From positions 1 to 39,605 of the forward strand of contig JAFXRC010000066.1 in NCBI GenBank assembly GCA_017526585.1: DNA of 39,605 nt, given 5' to 3'. Shown here one piece after another: positions 30,926 through 39,521 of this stretch. Made by a program: the position numbers and the translations under genes. The notes under the pieces are model-generated. The model saw nothing but the letters and a program-made list of their open reading frames with translations. It was not told the DNA's origin and did no database searches. How positions within the stretch are numbered: position 1 is the stretch's first letter; each line of letters starts with the position of its first letter. The DNA comes from Fibrobacter sp. GTDB taxonomy: Bacteria; Fibrobacterota; Fibrobacteria; Fibrobacterales; Fibrobacteraceae.

Positions 30926-33900
30926 CTAGTTCAAAATGTAGAAGGACTGCTCTGCGGTGAATGCTTCGCCAATGACCCTGAGGATGTATTTTCCGGTGGG
31001 GAACGCCATTGCCTTGAATTTGAAGTGAGTCTTCTTTTCGCCGTCGAGATCGCGTGCCGCAACAGTCAGCATTCGTTTGCCAAATTCGTTTACGATTTCA
31101 ATCTGTACGAACTGCGGGTAACCCACGGTCAGATCAAAGTCGCATTCCAGGTTGTAGATGTCGATATTCACCTTGGAAAGCGTGTAGCCGCCGTCCATCG
31201 CTTCGCCGCCCACAGAACGGGTGTTGTCGAAGTAGCCAACATAAAGCGTCGGTGCGAAATCCTTGCCGGACGGCGCCGAAGGCAAGATGATTTCGCCCGG
31301 TTCTACCGCGGTCAGAATGAGCGTGTAGAGGTTGGATTCGTGCTTGCGCTTAAAGAATTCCGTGAGGGTCGGAGTCCTGAGGAACGCGCCGAGAGGTGCC
31401 TGCGGATTCAGAGTAATGATTCCGAGGTAGTCGGCATACTTGGTGTCGATGCCACCGCCGGAGTTCTTGCGAATGTTGAACTGTCCGCCCTTCTGGTCGG
31501 GGAGGTTGGCGGGGGCGTTTTCCCATGTGAGTTCGTAATCAGCCCAGTCCACGCCGAGTTTCTGGTCGCCGAAGTTCATGTCCTTCTTCGTTTCCTTGAG
31601 ACCGAAAATGTTGAGCTGAATCGGTTTCTTGATAGAATCTTTGTTGAATTCCAATTTGAGGGCTGCATCGAAAAGCGGACCGGGAAGCGCAGAAAGGTCG
31701 AAACGCAAGTACGCCTTTCCTGCGCCACCGTTTTGAACGTTGGCTATGTGCAATTCCGGATCGGAGTTGTGGGGGCTGTAGTTATCGAATTCGGAAATCC
31801 AGGTCGATGCACCCCTGCCGCTGGGAATACCGTCTCCCGTATGGTCGAGGGTGGTGTAGTGCTTGTCAAAAACAAAGACCTTACCCGTGTCGGAACCTGT
31901 CTGGTAACCATCGTCTGCGGTGAAGATGATGTTGTATCTGCCGCTTGCCGTGAACGAGACATCTGTTTCGTAGGCCATGCTATCGGAGAATACGACATTA
32001 CCCGGACCTAGTCCTTTTTTCCAACGAACGGGGTCTTCACAAAGTCCGTCTCCACGACCGTCATCTTCGACCTTTCCTGTAATGCGGAGCAGGTTGGGCT
32101 GCACAATCACCATCTCCTTGGGAATTGAGGCGATAGGTTTTTCGTTGGCGCCTTGTCTGGGCGCGTAGCCCACATAAATCGGCATCAATATCCCTTCGCC
32201 CGGGGAATGAATCAGGTCTTTTCCGTACAAGGTCTTGATAGCTGAAGCCTGTCTTGATTCTTCGACAATTTTAGGGAAGGCGTTTCCGCGAGTGAGCGTT
32301 TCGCGAAGACCCATCACAGAAAGCCCCGAATTGTCGTTGATGAACATCGGACGGTCTTTCGACTTGTCACTTGCGACCACTTCAACACCGATGAGTTCGG
32401 CTTTTGCCTTGTTAAAGTTCTGGATAATGGTGTTTCCTTTCTTTGCGGTCAAACCAAGAATCCACACGGAACCGCCATTGTTCATAATTTTGGGTCCCTT
32501 GGAATCGCCTGCCATGGTCACTTGTCGACCCCACAGCTTCTGGTAGTTCAGCTGGATCGTTCCGATGGTAACGTCTTCCAGGTAAACATCTCCGCCGCCG
32601 AGTTCATCTGTTTCGAGCGAACGCACCATGATATTCTTGAGAAGCAGGTTTCGCTTGGATTTAAGAATGATACCGCTTCCGAATTCGGAGAATCGTTCAA
32701 TGGTCAGTTCGTTGAAGGCGCCCCCTTCGATAATGAACTTGCCCTTACCGTCGATGCGACCTTCGATACCGATGATTTGACGGATACGGTTGCGGATGTA
32801 AATGTCACGGTTGATGGTCCAACGTCCTCCCGGCGGGAAGTAAAGGGTTTCTGCACCGTCGTCAATAGCTTCCTGAATAGCCTTGGAATCGTCGGAGCCC
32901 GTACTCGATTTTCCACCGTAGTCACCGGCAATCGTAATCCAGTTGTCTGCCTTTTGCTCAGGGAAAACAGGTGTTTCTGCGACGGCGAGCCTCATGGACT
33001 GCTTGGGACTGTGGCAAAGCTGGTGCGTGGGCTGTGTTGCAAATTCAATGATTTCGCCTTGGATCATTTCCTCGTTATAGGCCTTCTTCTTGGACTGAAT
33101 CATGGTCTTGTAGCGGGAAACCTTCATGGATCTAGCGAACAAGTGGCTCTCGTTGATGATGGCGGTTGTCGGCTTGACCTTCTTCTTGTCGTTGTCAAAT
33201 TCGAACAAACCATCGACAAGGCTCATTATGGCGTAGGGACCGTGGTTGTAAACGGCGGGAACATACCCCTTGAATCGCAGCGAACGGATGGCGAGGTTCA
33301 TGTCCTCGTTTTCAAGACCATATTTTCTTTGACCACCCATGGTCACGTGTTCTAGGGTCGCCGTTCCCTTTTCGCCTTTGGCGTATACGCCAATATTGAA
33401 TCCGCGGATTTCGACATTCTTCAAAAGTAACGGACCTATACCTTCGGTAAAGCCGATATCAACGCCGTAGACACCCGAAGAGTCTCCCGAATAAATTTTC
33501 ACATTGTTGATGGTGCCTTGGTTCGCAGCGTTAAACTGGATACCGATGGCGCCGGGGTTTGCCTTGCCGGTACGGAGCGTCAAATCGCGGATAGAGTTTC
33601 TGTATTTGGGGCTTGGTCCGTCACCTGTATAGATAAGTGCCTTAGGAAAGTCGGGATTGTCGAATCCATAGGTGCTGTCTGCAAGTTGGATTATCGTTCC
33701 GCCCATGCTCTGACCTTGCAAAATGGTACGACGGGACGACGTCTCCTGTTTTTTGGTGGTAGGCCAAACCAATGCATCGCTAATTTTATAAATGCCGTGC
33801 GGCAAGTAGATGATGAAGTCTCCATCGGGGTGGTCGTTCAATGCTTTCTGAATGGCTTCTGTATCGTCGGTCTTTCCATCACCCTTTGCAAAGTAGGGGT

Positions 33901-34000
33901 CCTTGGTGACATTAACAATTTTTGAGCCCATGGGGAATTCCACTTGGGCACATACGATCGCTACAAAAAAGACAACAACTAGAGAAAGGGTTCTGTACAT
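30926..34000 (-). CDS. Secreted beta-helix protein, GH55 / pectate-lyase-3-like, with sorting tail
   Basis: This is a 1024-residue secreted protein with signal peptide MYRTLSLVVVFFVAIVCA; GAGG precedes the ATG by 8 nt. It has two pectate-lyase-3-type right-handed beta-helix openings: KGDGKTDDTEAIQKAL (39-54) and TGSDDSKAIQEAI (about 370). Two such halves in tandem are the layout of GH55 exo-beta-1,3-glucanases. A later region (about 780-930, AYLRFDLSALPG, LKLEFN) resembles DNRLRE/CBM96-like carbohydrate-binding domains. The last 80 residues form a sorting-type tail (IVNEFGKRMLTVAAR, FPTGKYILRVIG). Substrate is uncertain; laminarin-like glucan or pectin are options. Confidence 0.75.
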   Translation of the reverse strand: MYRTLSLVVVFFVAIVCAQVEFPMGSKIVNVTKDPYFAKGDGKTDDTEAIQKALNDHPDGDFIIYLPHGIYKISDALVWPTTKKQETSSRRTILQGQSMGGTIIQLADSTYGFDNPDFPKALIYTGDGPSPKYRNSIRDLTLRTGKANPGAIGIQFNAANQGTINNVKIYSGDSSGVYGVDIGFTEGIGPLLLKNVEIRGFNIGVYAKGEKGTATLEHVTMGGQRKYGLENEDMNLAIRSLRFKGYVPAVYNHGPYAIMSLVDGLFEFDNDKKKVKPTTAIINESHLFARSMKVSRYKTMIQSKKKAYNEEMIQGEIIEFATQPTHQLCHSPKQSMRLAVAETPVFPEQKADNWITIAGDYGGKSSTGSDDSKAIQEAIDDGAETLYFPPGGRWTINRDIYIRNRIRQIIGIEGRIDGKGKFIIEGGAFNELTIERFSEFGSGIILKSKRNLLLKNIMVRSLETDELGGGDVYLEDVTIGTIQLNYQKLWGRQVTMAGDSKGPKIMNNGGSVWILGLTAKKGNTIIQNFNKAKAELIGVEVVASDKSKDRPMFINDNSGLSVMGLRETLTRGNAFPKIVEESRQASAIKTLYGKDLIHSPGEGILMPIYVGYAPRQGANEKPIASIPKEMVIVQPNLLRITGKVEDDGRGDGLCEDPVRWKKGLGPGNVVFSDSMAYETDVSFTASGRYNIIFTADDGYQTGSDTGKVFVFDKHYTTLDHTGDGIPSGRGASTWISEFDNYSPHNSDPELHIANVQNGGAGKAYLRFDLSALPGPLFDAALKLEFNKDSIKKPIQLNIFGLKETKKDMNFGDQKLGVDWADYELTWENAPANLPDQKGGQFNIRKNSGGGIDTKYADYLGIITLNPQAPLGAFLRTPTLTEFFKRKHESNLYTLILTAVEPGEIILPSAPSGKDFAPTLYVGYFDNTRSVGGEAMDGGYTLSKVNIDIYNLECDFDLTVGYPQFVQIEIVNEFGKRMLTVAARDLDGEKKTHFKFKAMAFPTGKYILRVIGEAFTAEQSFYILN

Positions 34001-34062
34001 ACACTAACCTCGAAAACAAATATATATAAAAGCAGGACGGGAGTTTTGCCGAAGTAGCCTTT

Positions 34063-34785
34063 TTACTTGCACTTATCGTACACAAACGGGTTGTGGTCGC
34101 CTTGTACCTTAAAAATGCGACGGTCGCGTTCGCATTCTTTTTCGGTCACGGGGTACATTTTGTCCCAGGCTTCAAAGAGCTTACGGTCCTGTTTAGACAA
34201 ATTAACACCATAGGTCTTTTCCATGTAGAAGTGTGCTCGCGCTATGATTCCTCGGGCTTCTTCGCGGGGTTGCGCCTTTTTTAACTTGAAATCGACAATG
34301 GTCTTACATCCGCCGTACATAGGTTCGGGGTCATTGGTCCACTGGCTGAACATAAAGTTGTTGCGGTCCCCGTTGACTTCGCCAATAGCGGGGTAGAGGT
34401 TGTGCATGTCGCCTTCCATGACCTTGAAAACAGTGTCGTTTGCGCTGCAGTTCTTGCGGCCACCGTCACGCCAGCAGGGGAGGTGTTGCCCCATGTTGTG
34501 GGCGGTTACCATGTGCTCCCACTCGATGCGCTCTGCGCGTTTAAAGCTCTTGCGTTTCGGATTTTCGCGCGGCTTAAAATCGCAACTCGAAAAGTCAACA
34601 TTCTTCTTGTCGTCGTATTTGCAGCCGCAATAAAGCGTCTCCTGCAGTTCGCCGTAATACACGCGCTTAAGTTGCTTGCTAGCATCGCGGTAGTTGTAAT
34701 GCTGCGGAGCCGCAGTCGGGTCTACGCGCGACCAGGCTATAACGATAAAAACCGCCAAGAGCAGTATAAATCCAAAACTTTTCAT
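34063..34785 (-). CDS. Endonuclease I (EndA/Dns family), secreted
   Basis: The 240-residue protein has a hydrophobic signal sequence (MKSFGFILLLAVFIVIAW) and an endonuclease I domain of the His-Me finger fold. The catalytic block is RIEWEHMVTAHNMG, followed by GDMHNLYPAIGEVNGDRNNFMF with the metal-binding Asn and the RNN pattern. Eight Cys fit disulfides outside the cytoplasm. Such enzymes degrade extracellular DNA. The gene is probably monocistronic. Confidence 0.92.
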   Translation of the reverse strand: MKSFGFILLLAVFIVIAWSRVDPTAAPQHYNYRDASKQLKRVYYGELQETLYCGCKYDDKKNVDFSSCDFKPRENPKRKSFKRAERIEWEHMVTAHNMGQHLPCWRDGGRKNCSANDTVFKVMEGDMHNLYPAIGEVNGDRNNFMFSQWTNDPEPMYGGCKTIVDFKLKKAQPREEARGIIARAHFYMEKTYGVNLSKQDRKLFEAWDKMYPVTEKECERDRRIFKVQGDHNPFVYDKCK

Positions 34786-34823
34786 ATAAAAACCATGTAG
34801 TAATATGAAATAAGATAGTAAGA

Positions 34824-34852
34824 TGTCATTCCCGCGTAGGCGGGAATCTCCT
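34824..34852. repeat. Dispersed palindromic repeat
   Basis: TGTCATTCCCGCGTAGG pairs with itself through CCCGC/GCGGG and is followed by AATCTCCT. It is the same type as the cluster at 21306-21380. Confidence 0.6.
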
Positions 34853-34923
34853 CTTGTATTTGAAAAAAGCGTTTTTTATTTAAATGGAAAAGGAGATGCT
34901 GTCCCCGTTGCCGAGGATCATAT

Positions 34924-34978
34924 CCACTAAGCAGCAAAGCTGCAAGTGGCTATTGTCATCAAGTGCGGCATGACAATA
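34924..34978 (+). repeat. Two perfect hairpins upstream of folC
   Basis: CCACT-AA-GCAGC-AAA-GCTGC-A-AGTGG is followed directly by TATTGTCAT / ATGACAATA around a 10-base loop. They lie 35 nt upstream of the folC start and before its -10 box, so they are not in its leader. The function is unknown. Confidence 0.55.
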
Positions 34979-35000
34979 TGGTGGAGTATGTACGATTAGC

Positions 35001-35006
35001 TATATT
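35001..35006 (+). promoter_or_regulatory. -10 box of folC
   Basis: TATATT ends 6 nt before the ATG at 35013, so the mRNA is probably leaderless. Confidence 0.5.
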
Positions 35007-35012
35007 TGGCGC

Positions 35013-36308
35013 ATGCAATCGCTCGGTATGGATTATTTGAATTCTCGGCTCATGTTCGGCATGGTGCCGGGGCTAGAATCGACTCGCAAACTCTGTAACG
35101 CTCTCGGAAATCCAGAACGCTCTTTCAAGACCATCCATATCGTCGGTACTAACGGCAAGGGCTCTACTAGCTACTACCTCGCAGGCATCTTGCAGGCGCA
35201 TGGCTTTAAAACGGGGCTTTTTACGAGCCCGCATCTGGTAAGCCTTCGCGAGCGCATTCGTGTAAACGACAATCCCATTAGCGATGCGGATTTGGACCGC
35301 TTACTCCTTCAGGTGAAGGCTGCCGCCGAACAGGTGCAGGTGGAGCCGACCTTCTTTGAAGTCTTGACGCTTGTTTCGTTCCTTTATTATGCCGAACAAG
35401 GTGTCGATGTGGTTTCGATGGAAGCGGGCATGGGTGGCCGCTTGGACAGCACGGCGGTTGCATGCGGCAACATCGTGGTGCTCACGAGTATCGGACTTGA
35501 ACACACCGAAGTTCTGGGCCCCACCGAAAGCGCCATTCTTAAAGAAAAAATGGCTGTTGTCGAAGCGGACCATCGCCGCAATAAGACTTTTGTCGTTGGA
35601 GGCCTTTCCGAAGAATTACTGGCAGAAGCCCGTGCTTATGCAAGCGAACTTGGTGCAGAATGTTTCGTTCCTGCGATTCGGACCGACATCAAACTCCCGA
35701 ATCTGGGTCACCATTACATTGAAAACGCAAGCCTTTCTTTGGCCGCCGCCGAAAGCTTTGTTCACAGTGCGGGTCGCGTTTTTGACGATTCTCTCGCCTT
35801 AAAAACGCTTGAAACCCGTTCCTGGGCTGGCCGCATGCAGCAGTTGACCGATAAAAATGGGGTGGTTCGCTACATTTTGGATGGGGCGCATAATTCTCAT
35901 GCGGTGCGTCGCTTGGTTGAAACCTTGGCGGAATATTACCCCGGTACCAAGTTCCACTGCGTTTTCGGAGCCCTTAAAGATAAAGATGTGGGCGAAATGC
36001 TCAAGTTGATGGCTCCATTTGTAAGTCACTGGCATATAACCAAGACTCCTTACCCGCGTTTCCGCGAACTGGACGATTTGCGCTCGGAACTCTCGAATTT
36101 GGGCTTGAAAGTTGCTAGCGAGGGCGAACTTAGCCGAAATTTTTTGGACCAAGTTGCCGAAATTGCCTCTGCAGATAACGAAAATATTCCTGTTTTAGTG
36201 ACCGGCAGCCTCTATATGATTGGCGAAACGGTGCAGGCCCTCAAGGACGATTTTGATGGTTTGGCTTTTTTCCGTGGCCTTGAACCCTCGACAAACGAAC
36301 ACCGCTAA
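35013..36308 (+). CDS. folC: Folylpolyglutamate synthase / dihydrofolate synthase
   Basis: This 431-residue Mur-ligase-type enzyme adds glutamate to dihydropteroate or folates using ATP. The P-loop is GTNGKGST (45-52), followed by GLFTSPHLVSLRERIRVN, VSMEAGMGGRLDSTA and, in the C-terminal domain, YILDGAHNSHAV and VFGALKDKDV. These match FolC rather than MurC-F. The start is the first ATG after the -10 box and no Shine-Dalgarno is present. FolC commonly covers both activities in bacteria; whether this one does is inference. Confidence 0.93.
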   Translation: MQSLGMDYLNSRLMFGMVPGLESTRKLCNALGNPERSFKTIHIVGTNGKGSTSYYLAGILQAHGFKTGLFTSPHLVSLRERIRVNDNPISDADLDRLLLQVKAAAEQVQVEPTFFEVLTLVSFLYYAEQGVDVVSMEAGMGGRLDSTAVACGNIVVLTSIGLEHTEVLGPTESAILKEKMAVVEADHRRNKTFVVGGLSEELLAEARAYASELGAECFVPAIRTDIKLPNLGHHYIENASLSLAAAESFVHSAGRVFDDSLALKTLETRSWAGRMQQLTDKNGVVRYILDGAHNSHAVRRLVETLAEYYPGTKFHCVFGALKDKDVGEMLKLMAPFVSHWHITKTPYPRFRELDDLRSELSNLGLKVASEGELSRNFLDQVAEIASADNENIPVLVTGSLYMIGETVQALKDDFDGLAFFRGLEPSTNEHR

Positions 36309-36465
36309 TTTTGCGTAGAAAACAAATTCTGTAATCCGTTTTGGCTCCAAAGCAAATCCTGTAAATCCAAAAGTTTTTCTTGTAAACTTTAGTTTTCGCA
36401 AATTTTGCGTTTTTATCGCCAAAAACGTGGTTTTTATCCATTATTTCAAAAAATTTGCCGATTTT

Positions 36466-36496
36466 TTGAACTTTTTGCCAAAATTACTTGTATATT
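36466..36496 (+). promoter_or_regulatory. Predicted promoter of the V-ATPase operon
   Basis: TTGAAC (36466-36471) and TATATT (36491-36496) are separated by 19 nt. The predicted leader is about 75 nt. It contains a hairpin (36512-36529, CCAAAA with TTTTGG) followed by a T-run near 36533, which looks like an attenuator. The rest of 36309-36465 shows no gene. Confidence 0.5.
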
Positions 36497-36578
36497 ACTA
36501 CCGAAATTTTTCCAAAAAGGTCCTTTTGGTGTGTTTTTTGCTATAGGGATCTTTTGGAATTGTTATTGGAGAATAAAT

Positions 36579-37181
36579 ATGGCAGAAGACTTGCAATACC
36601 TTATGGAACGCATCCAGAAAGATGCTGTCGATAAAGCAGAAAACGAGGCGGCGGCAATCATTGCCAAGGCCAAGGAAAAGGCGGCTGATATCGTGAAGGC
36701 TGCCGAGGCCGAAGCGTCCGCCCGTCTGGAAAAGGCCGACAAGGACGCCGAAGCGTTCACGGAAAGGAGCGAACGCACCCTTGAACAGTCCGCCCGCGAC
36801 CTTTTGCTTTCGGTAGGCAAGAATCTCGAAAAGATGATTATGGATTTGCTGAACCTCCAGGTGGAAAAGTCCCTGGACGAATCCACCGTGAAGTCCATGC
36901 TTTTGACCCTTGCTAAGAACTATTCTTCTGACATCGAAGTGGATTTCTCCGATGCCGATGCCCGCAAGCTCAGCTCCTTTGTGATGGGCGAATTTGCCAA
37001 GCAGCTTTCCGCCGGCGTTAAGGTCGAAAGCGACAAGGGTGTCAAGTTCGGCTTCCGCGTCAAGCTCGATGGCGGCAAAGTCACTCACGAATTTACTGAA
37101 GCGGCCATGGCCGATGCTCTCTCGGCCCTGCTCCGTCCGCAACTTTCCCGCGTTGTAAACGCCGCTGCCCAGGCCAAGTAG
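36579..37181 (+). CDS. atpE: V-type ATPase subunit E
   Basis: The 200-residue peripheral-stalk subunit has an N-terminal long Ala/Lys/Glu helix (residues 5-85, with EAAAIIAKAKEKAADIV) and a C-terminal mixed domain from about 95 (FGFRVKLDGGKVTHEF). This is the normal E-subunit layout. The start at 36579 has GGAG 7 nt upstream; the longer frame would translate the promoter. It is the first gene of the operon E - DUF2764 - A - B, an order known in Bacteroidota, Spirochaetota and related lineages. Confidence 0.92.
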   Translation: MAEDLQYLMERIQKDAVDKAENEAAAIIAKAKEKAADIVKAAEAEASARLEKADKDAEAFTERSERTLEQSARDLLLSVGKNLEKMIMDLLNLQVEKSLDESTVKSMLLTLAKNYSSDIEVDFSDADARKLSSFVMGEFAKQLSAGVKVESDKGVKFGFRVKLDGGKVTHEFTEAAMADALSALLRPQLSRVVNAAAQAK

Positions 37182-37188
37182 GTTAGCG

Positions 37189-37746
37189 ATGAGCTCTCCT
37201 TCTTACCTGATGGCCTCTCTTCCGATGATTGAGATGGGCGACGTTCCGCCTCTCTCCATGGAAGAGTTCCGTCACCGCTGCATCGGTGTGCTGTCCGATT
37301 CGGAAATCTCCGCTTTGGACGCCCTTCTCGATGACGGTGAATGCGAAGAATGTGACGACGAATTCGTTCGTGCCTACAAGGCCCACGAAATACAGATGAA
37401 GAACGTCTCGGGTAGGCTCCGCGCGGCTGCGTGGGGTCCCGATGTCCGTTTTACGGACAAGTCCTTCCCGGGCTACGATGTCACTTTCGCGAAGATGATT
37501 CAGGACGCGTTTGCCAAGTCGAATCCTATGGAAAAAGAGCAGGATATCGACAAGGCCCGTTTCTGGCTTGTGGACTGCCTCGCCGGTGTGGGCGAGGGGA
37601 CCGTCAAGCATGTTTACGCTTATGCGATCAAACTCAAGATTTGTGAACGTTGGGCACGCCTCTCCGAAAGTGCGGGCGACGCTGCCGTGTTGAATGTTAT
37701 TAATGCAAACGATCCTGCCTATGCCGCACAGGCTGAGCAGGAATGA
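37189..37746 (+). CDS. DUF2764 family protein of the V-ATPase operon
   Basis: The 185-residue protein begins with the family-typical YLMASLPMIEMGD and contains an acidic segment (DDGECEECDDEF) and WARLSESAGD near the C-terminus. DUF2764 genes lie between V-ATPase subunits E and A in several bacterial lineages that seem to lack an ordinary subunit C. The protein has therefore been thought to fill a C-like connecting role; that is inference. It starts 7 nt after the atpE stop and ends overlapping the region before atpA. Confidence 0.82.
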   Translation: MSSPSYLMASLPMIEMGDVPPLSMEEFRHRCIGVLSDSEISALDALLDDGECEECDDEFVRAYKAHEIQMKNVSGRLRAAAWGPDVRFTDKSFPGYDVTFAKMIQDAFAKSNPMEKEQDIDKARFWLVDCLAGVGEGTVKHVYAYAIKLKICERWARLSESAGDAAVLNVINANDPAYAAQAEQE

Positions 37747-37763
37747 CCGGAGGTCCATTTTCA

Positions 37764-39521
37764 ATGGCTAGTATCGGAAAAATCACAGGCGTTAACGGTA
37801 ACTTGATTCGTGTCAAGTTCGAAACCGCCGTGTCCCAGAACGAAGTGGCATATGCCAAGCTTACCCAGAAAAACAAGGACGGCAAGTCCGAAGTTATCCC
37901 GCTGAAGAGCGAAGTCATCCGTATCCGCGGTGACTACGCCGAACTCCAGGTGTTCGAAGACACCACGGGGCTCAAGACGGGTGACGAGGTGGAATTCACC
38001 GGCGAACTTTTGTCCGTAGAACTTGGCCCCGGCCTTTTGACTCAGGTCTTTGACGGTCTGCAGAACCCGCTGCCGAAACTCGCTGAAGAGTGCGGCTTCT
38101 TCCTGCAGCGCGGTAAGTACCTCAAGGCGCTCCCGCGCGATAAGAAATGGAACTTTACCCCGGTCGCCAAGGCTGGCGACGTGGTGGTGGCGGGCGATAC
38201 GCTCGGTACCGTACCCGAAGGCGTGTTCACGCACCGCATCATGGTGCCGTTTAAGCTGCTCGGCAAGTGGACGGTTGAATCCGTCGTGGCTGCCGGCGAA
38301 CACGTCGTCGAAGATGTTGTCGCAGTGCTCAAGGGCGCTAAGGGCGAAACAGTGAATGTCTCCATGGTGCAGACCTGGCCGGTGAAGATGCCGATCAAGG
38401 CCTTCGAGGAACGCCTGCGCCCCTCCAAGCCGCTCACCATGCAGCAGCGCATTATCGATACGTTCTTCCCCGTGATGCAGGGCGGTACGTTCTGTACGCC
38501 GGGCCCGTTCGGTGCCGGCAAGACCGTGCTCCAGCAGCTCATGAGCCGCTACGCCGACGTGGATATCGTGATCTTGGCCGCTTGCGGTGAACGTGCTGGT
38601 GAAGTGGTGGAAACCCTCCGCGAATTCCCTGAACTGATTGACCCGCGCACGGGTAAATCCCTCATGGAACGTACGCTGATTATTTGTAACACGTCCTCGA
38701 TGCCGGTGGCTGCTCGTGAAGCTTCCGTGTACACCGGCGTGACCCTCGCGGAATACTACCGCCAGATGGGCCTGAACGTGCTCCTCCTCGCTGACTCCAC
38801 TTCCCGTTGGGCCCAGGCTCTGCGTGAAATGAGCGGCCGCTTGGAAGAAATCCCCGGTGAAGAAGCCTTCCCGGCCTACCTCGAATCCGTGATTGCCGCC
38901 TTCTATGAACGCGGCGGTGTGGTTCGCCTGAAGGACGGTTCTACCGGTTCCGTGACGATTTGTGGTTCTGTTTCCCCGGCAGGTGGTAACTTCGAAGAAC
39001 CCGTGACCCAGGCCACCCTGAAGGTGGTGGGCGCGTTCCTCGGCCTTAGCCGTGAACGTTCTGACCAGAGGCGTTTCCCTGCGATACATCCGCTGGATTC
39101 TTGGTCGAAGTATGAAGGTATTATCGACGTGAAGAAGGTTGCCGAAGCTCGTCATATTCTTGCATCCGGTGTGGATGTGAACAACATGATGAAGGTGGTG
39201 GGCGAAGAAGGTACTTCGATTGACGACTTCGTGGTTTACCTGAAGTCCGAATACCTCGACTCCGTCTACCTGCAGCAGGACGCCTATAACGAAATTGACG
39301 CCGCCTGCTCCGCCGAGCGCCAGGTGTACGTGTTCGACAAGGTTTACACCATTCTCAAGACCCCGATGAAGTTCAGCGAGAAGGACGTCGCCCGTACGTT
39401 CTTCCTCAAGCTCACTCAATCGACGAAGGACTGGAACCGCGTCAAGTTCGATTCCCAGGAATTTAAGGACCTTGAACAAAGTATTTTCGCTTCCGTGAAG
39501 GAGGTTTCCGCTAATGCATAA
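37764..39521 (+). CDS. atpA: V-type ATPase catalytic subunit A
   Basis: The 585-residue catalytic subunit has an N-terminal barrel (MASIGKITGVNGNLIRVKFE), the bulge domain unique to V-type A subunits (about 110-200) and the P-loop GPFGAGKT (247-254). The ATPase core contains ACGERAGEVVE and LLADSTSRWAQALREMSGRLEEIPGEE. The start at 37764 follows GGAGG by 10 nt and fits the family. The frame also opens at 37743, overlapping the preceding stop. Its last 8 nt overlap the subunit B start. It drives or uses ion flow across the inner membrane. Confidence 0.96.
   Translation: MASIGKITGVNGNLIRVKFETAVSQNEVAYAKLTQKNKDGKSEVIPLKSEVIRIRGDYAELQVFEDTTGLKTGDEVEFTGELLSVELGPGLLTQVFDGLQNPLPKLAEECGFFLQRGKYLKALPRDKKWNFTPVAKAGDVVVAGDTLGTVPEGVFTHRIMVPFKLLGKWTVESVVAAGEHVVEDVVAVLKGAKGETVNVSMVQTWPVKMPIKAFEERLRPSKPLTMQQRIIDTFFPVMQGGTFCTPGPFGAGKTVLQQLMSRYADVDIVILAACGERAGEVVETLREFPELIDPRTGKSLMERTLIICNTSSMPVAAREASVYTGVTLAEYYRQMGLNVLLLADSTSRWAQALREMSGRLEEIPGEEAFPAYLESVIAAFYERGGVVRLKDGSTGSVTICGSVSPAGGNFEEPVTQATLKVVGAFLGLSRERSDQRRFPAIHPLDSWSKYEGIIDVKKVAEARHILASGVDVNNMMKVVGEEGTSIDDFVVYLKSEYLDSVYLQQDAYNEIDAACSAERQVYVFDKVYTILKTPMKFSEKDVARTFFLKLTQSTKDWNRVKFDSQEFKDLEQSIFASVKEVSANA

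Noticed and set aside
30893..32011. A 372-codon open frame on the plus strand opposite the beta-helix protein gene
   Set aside because: It is a shadow frame with no signal, motif or start site; the minus-strand protein has clear domains.
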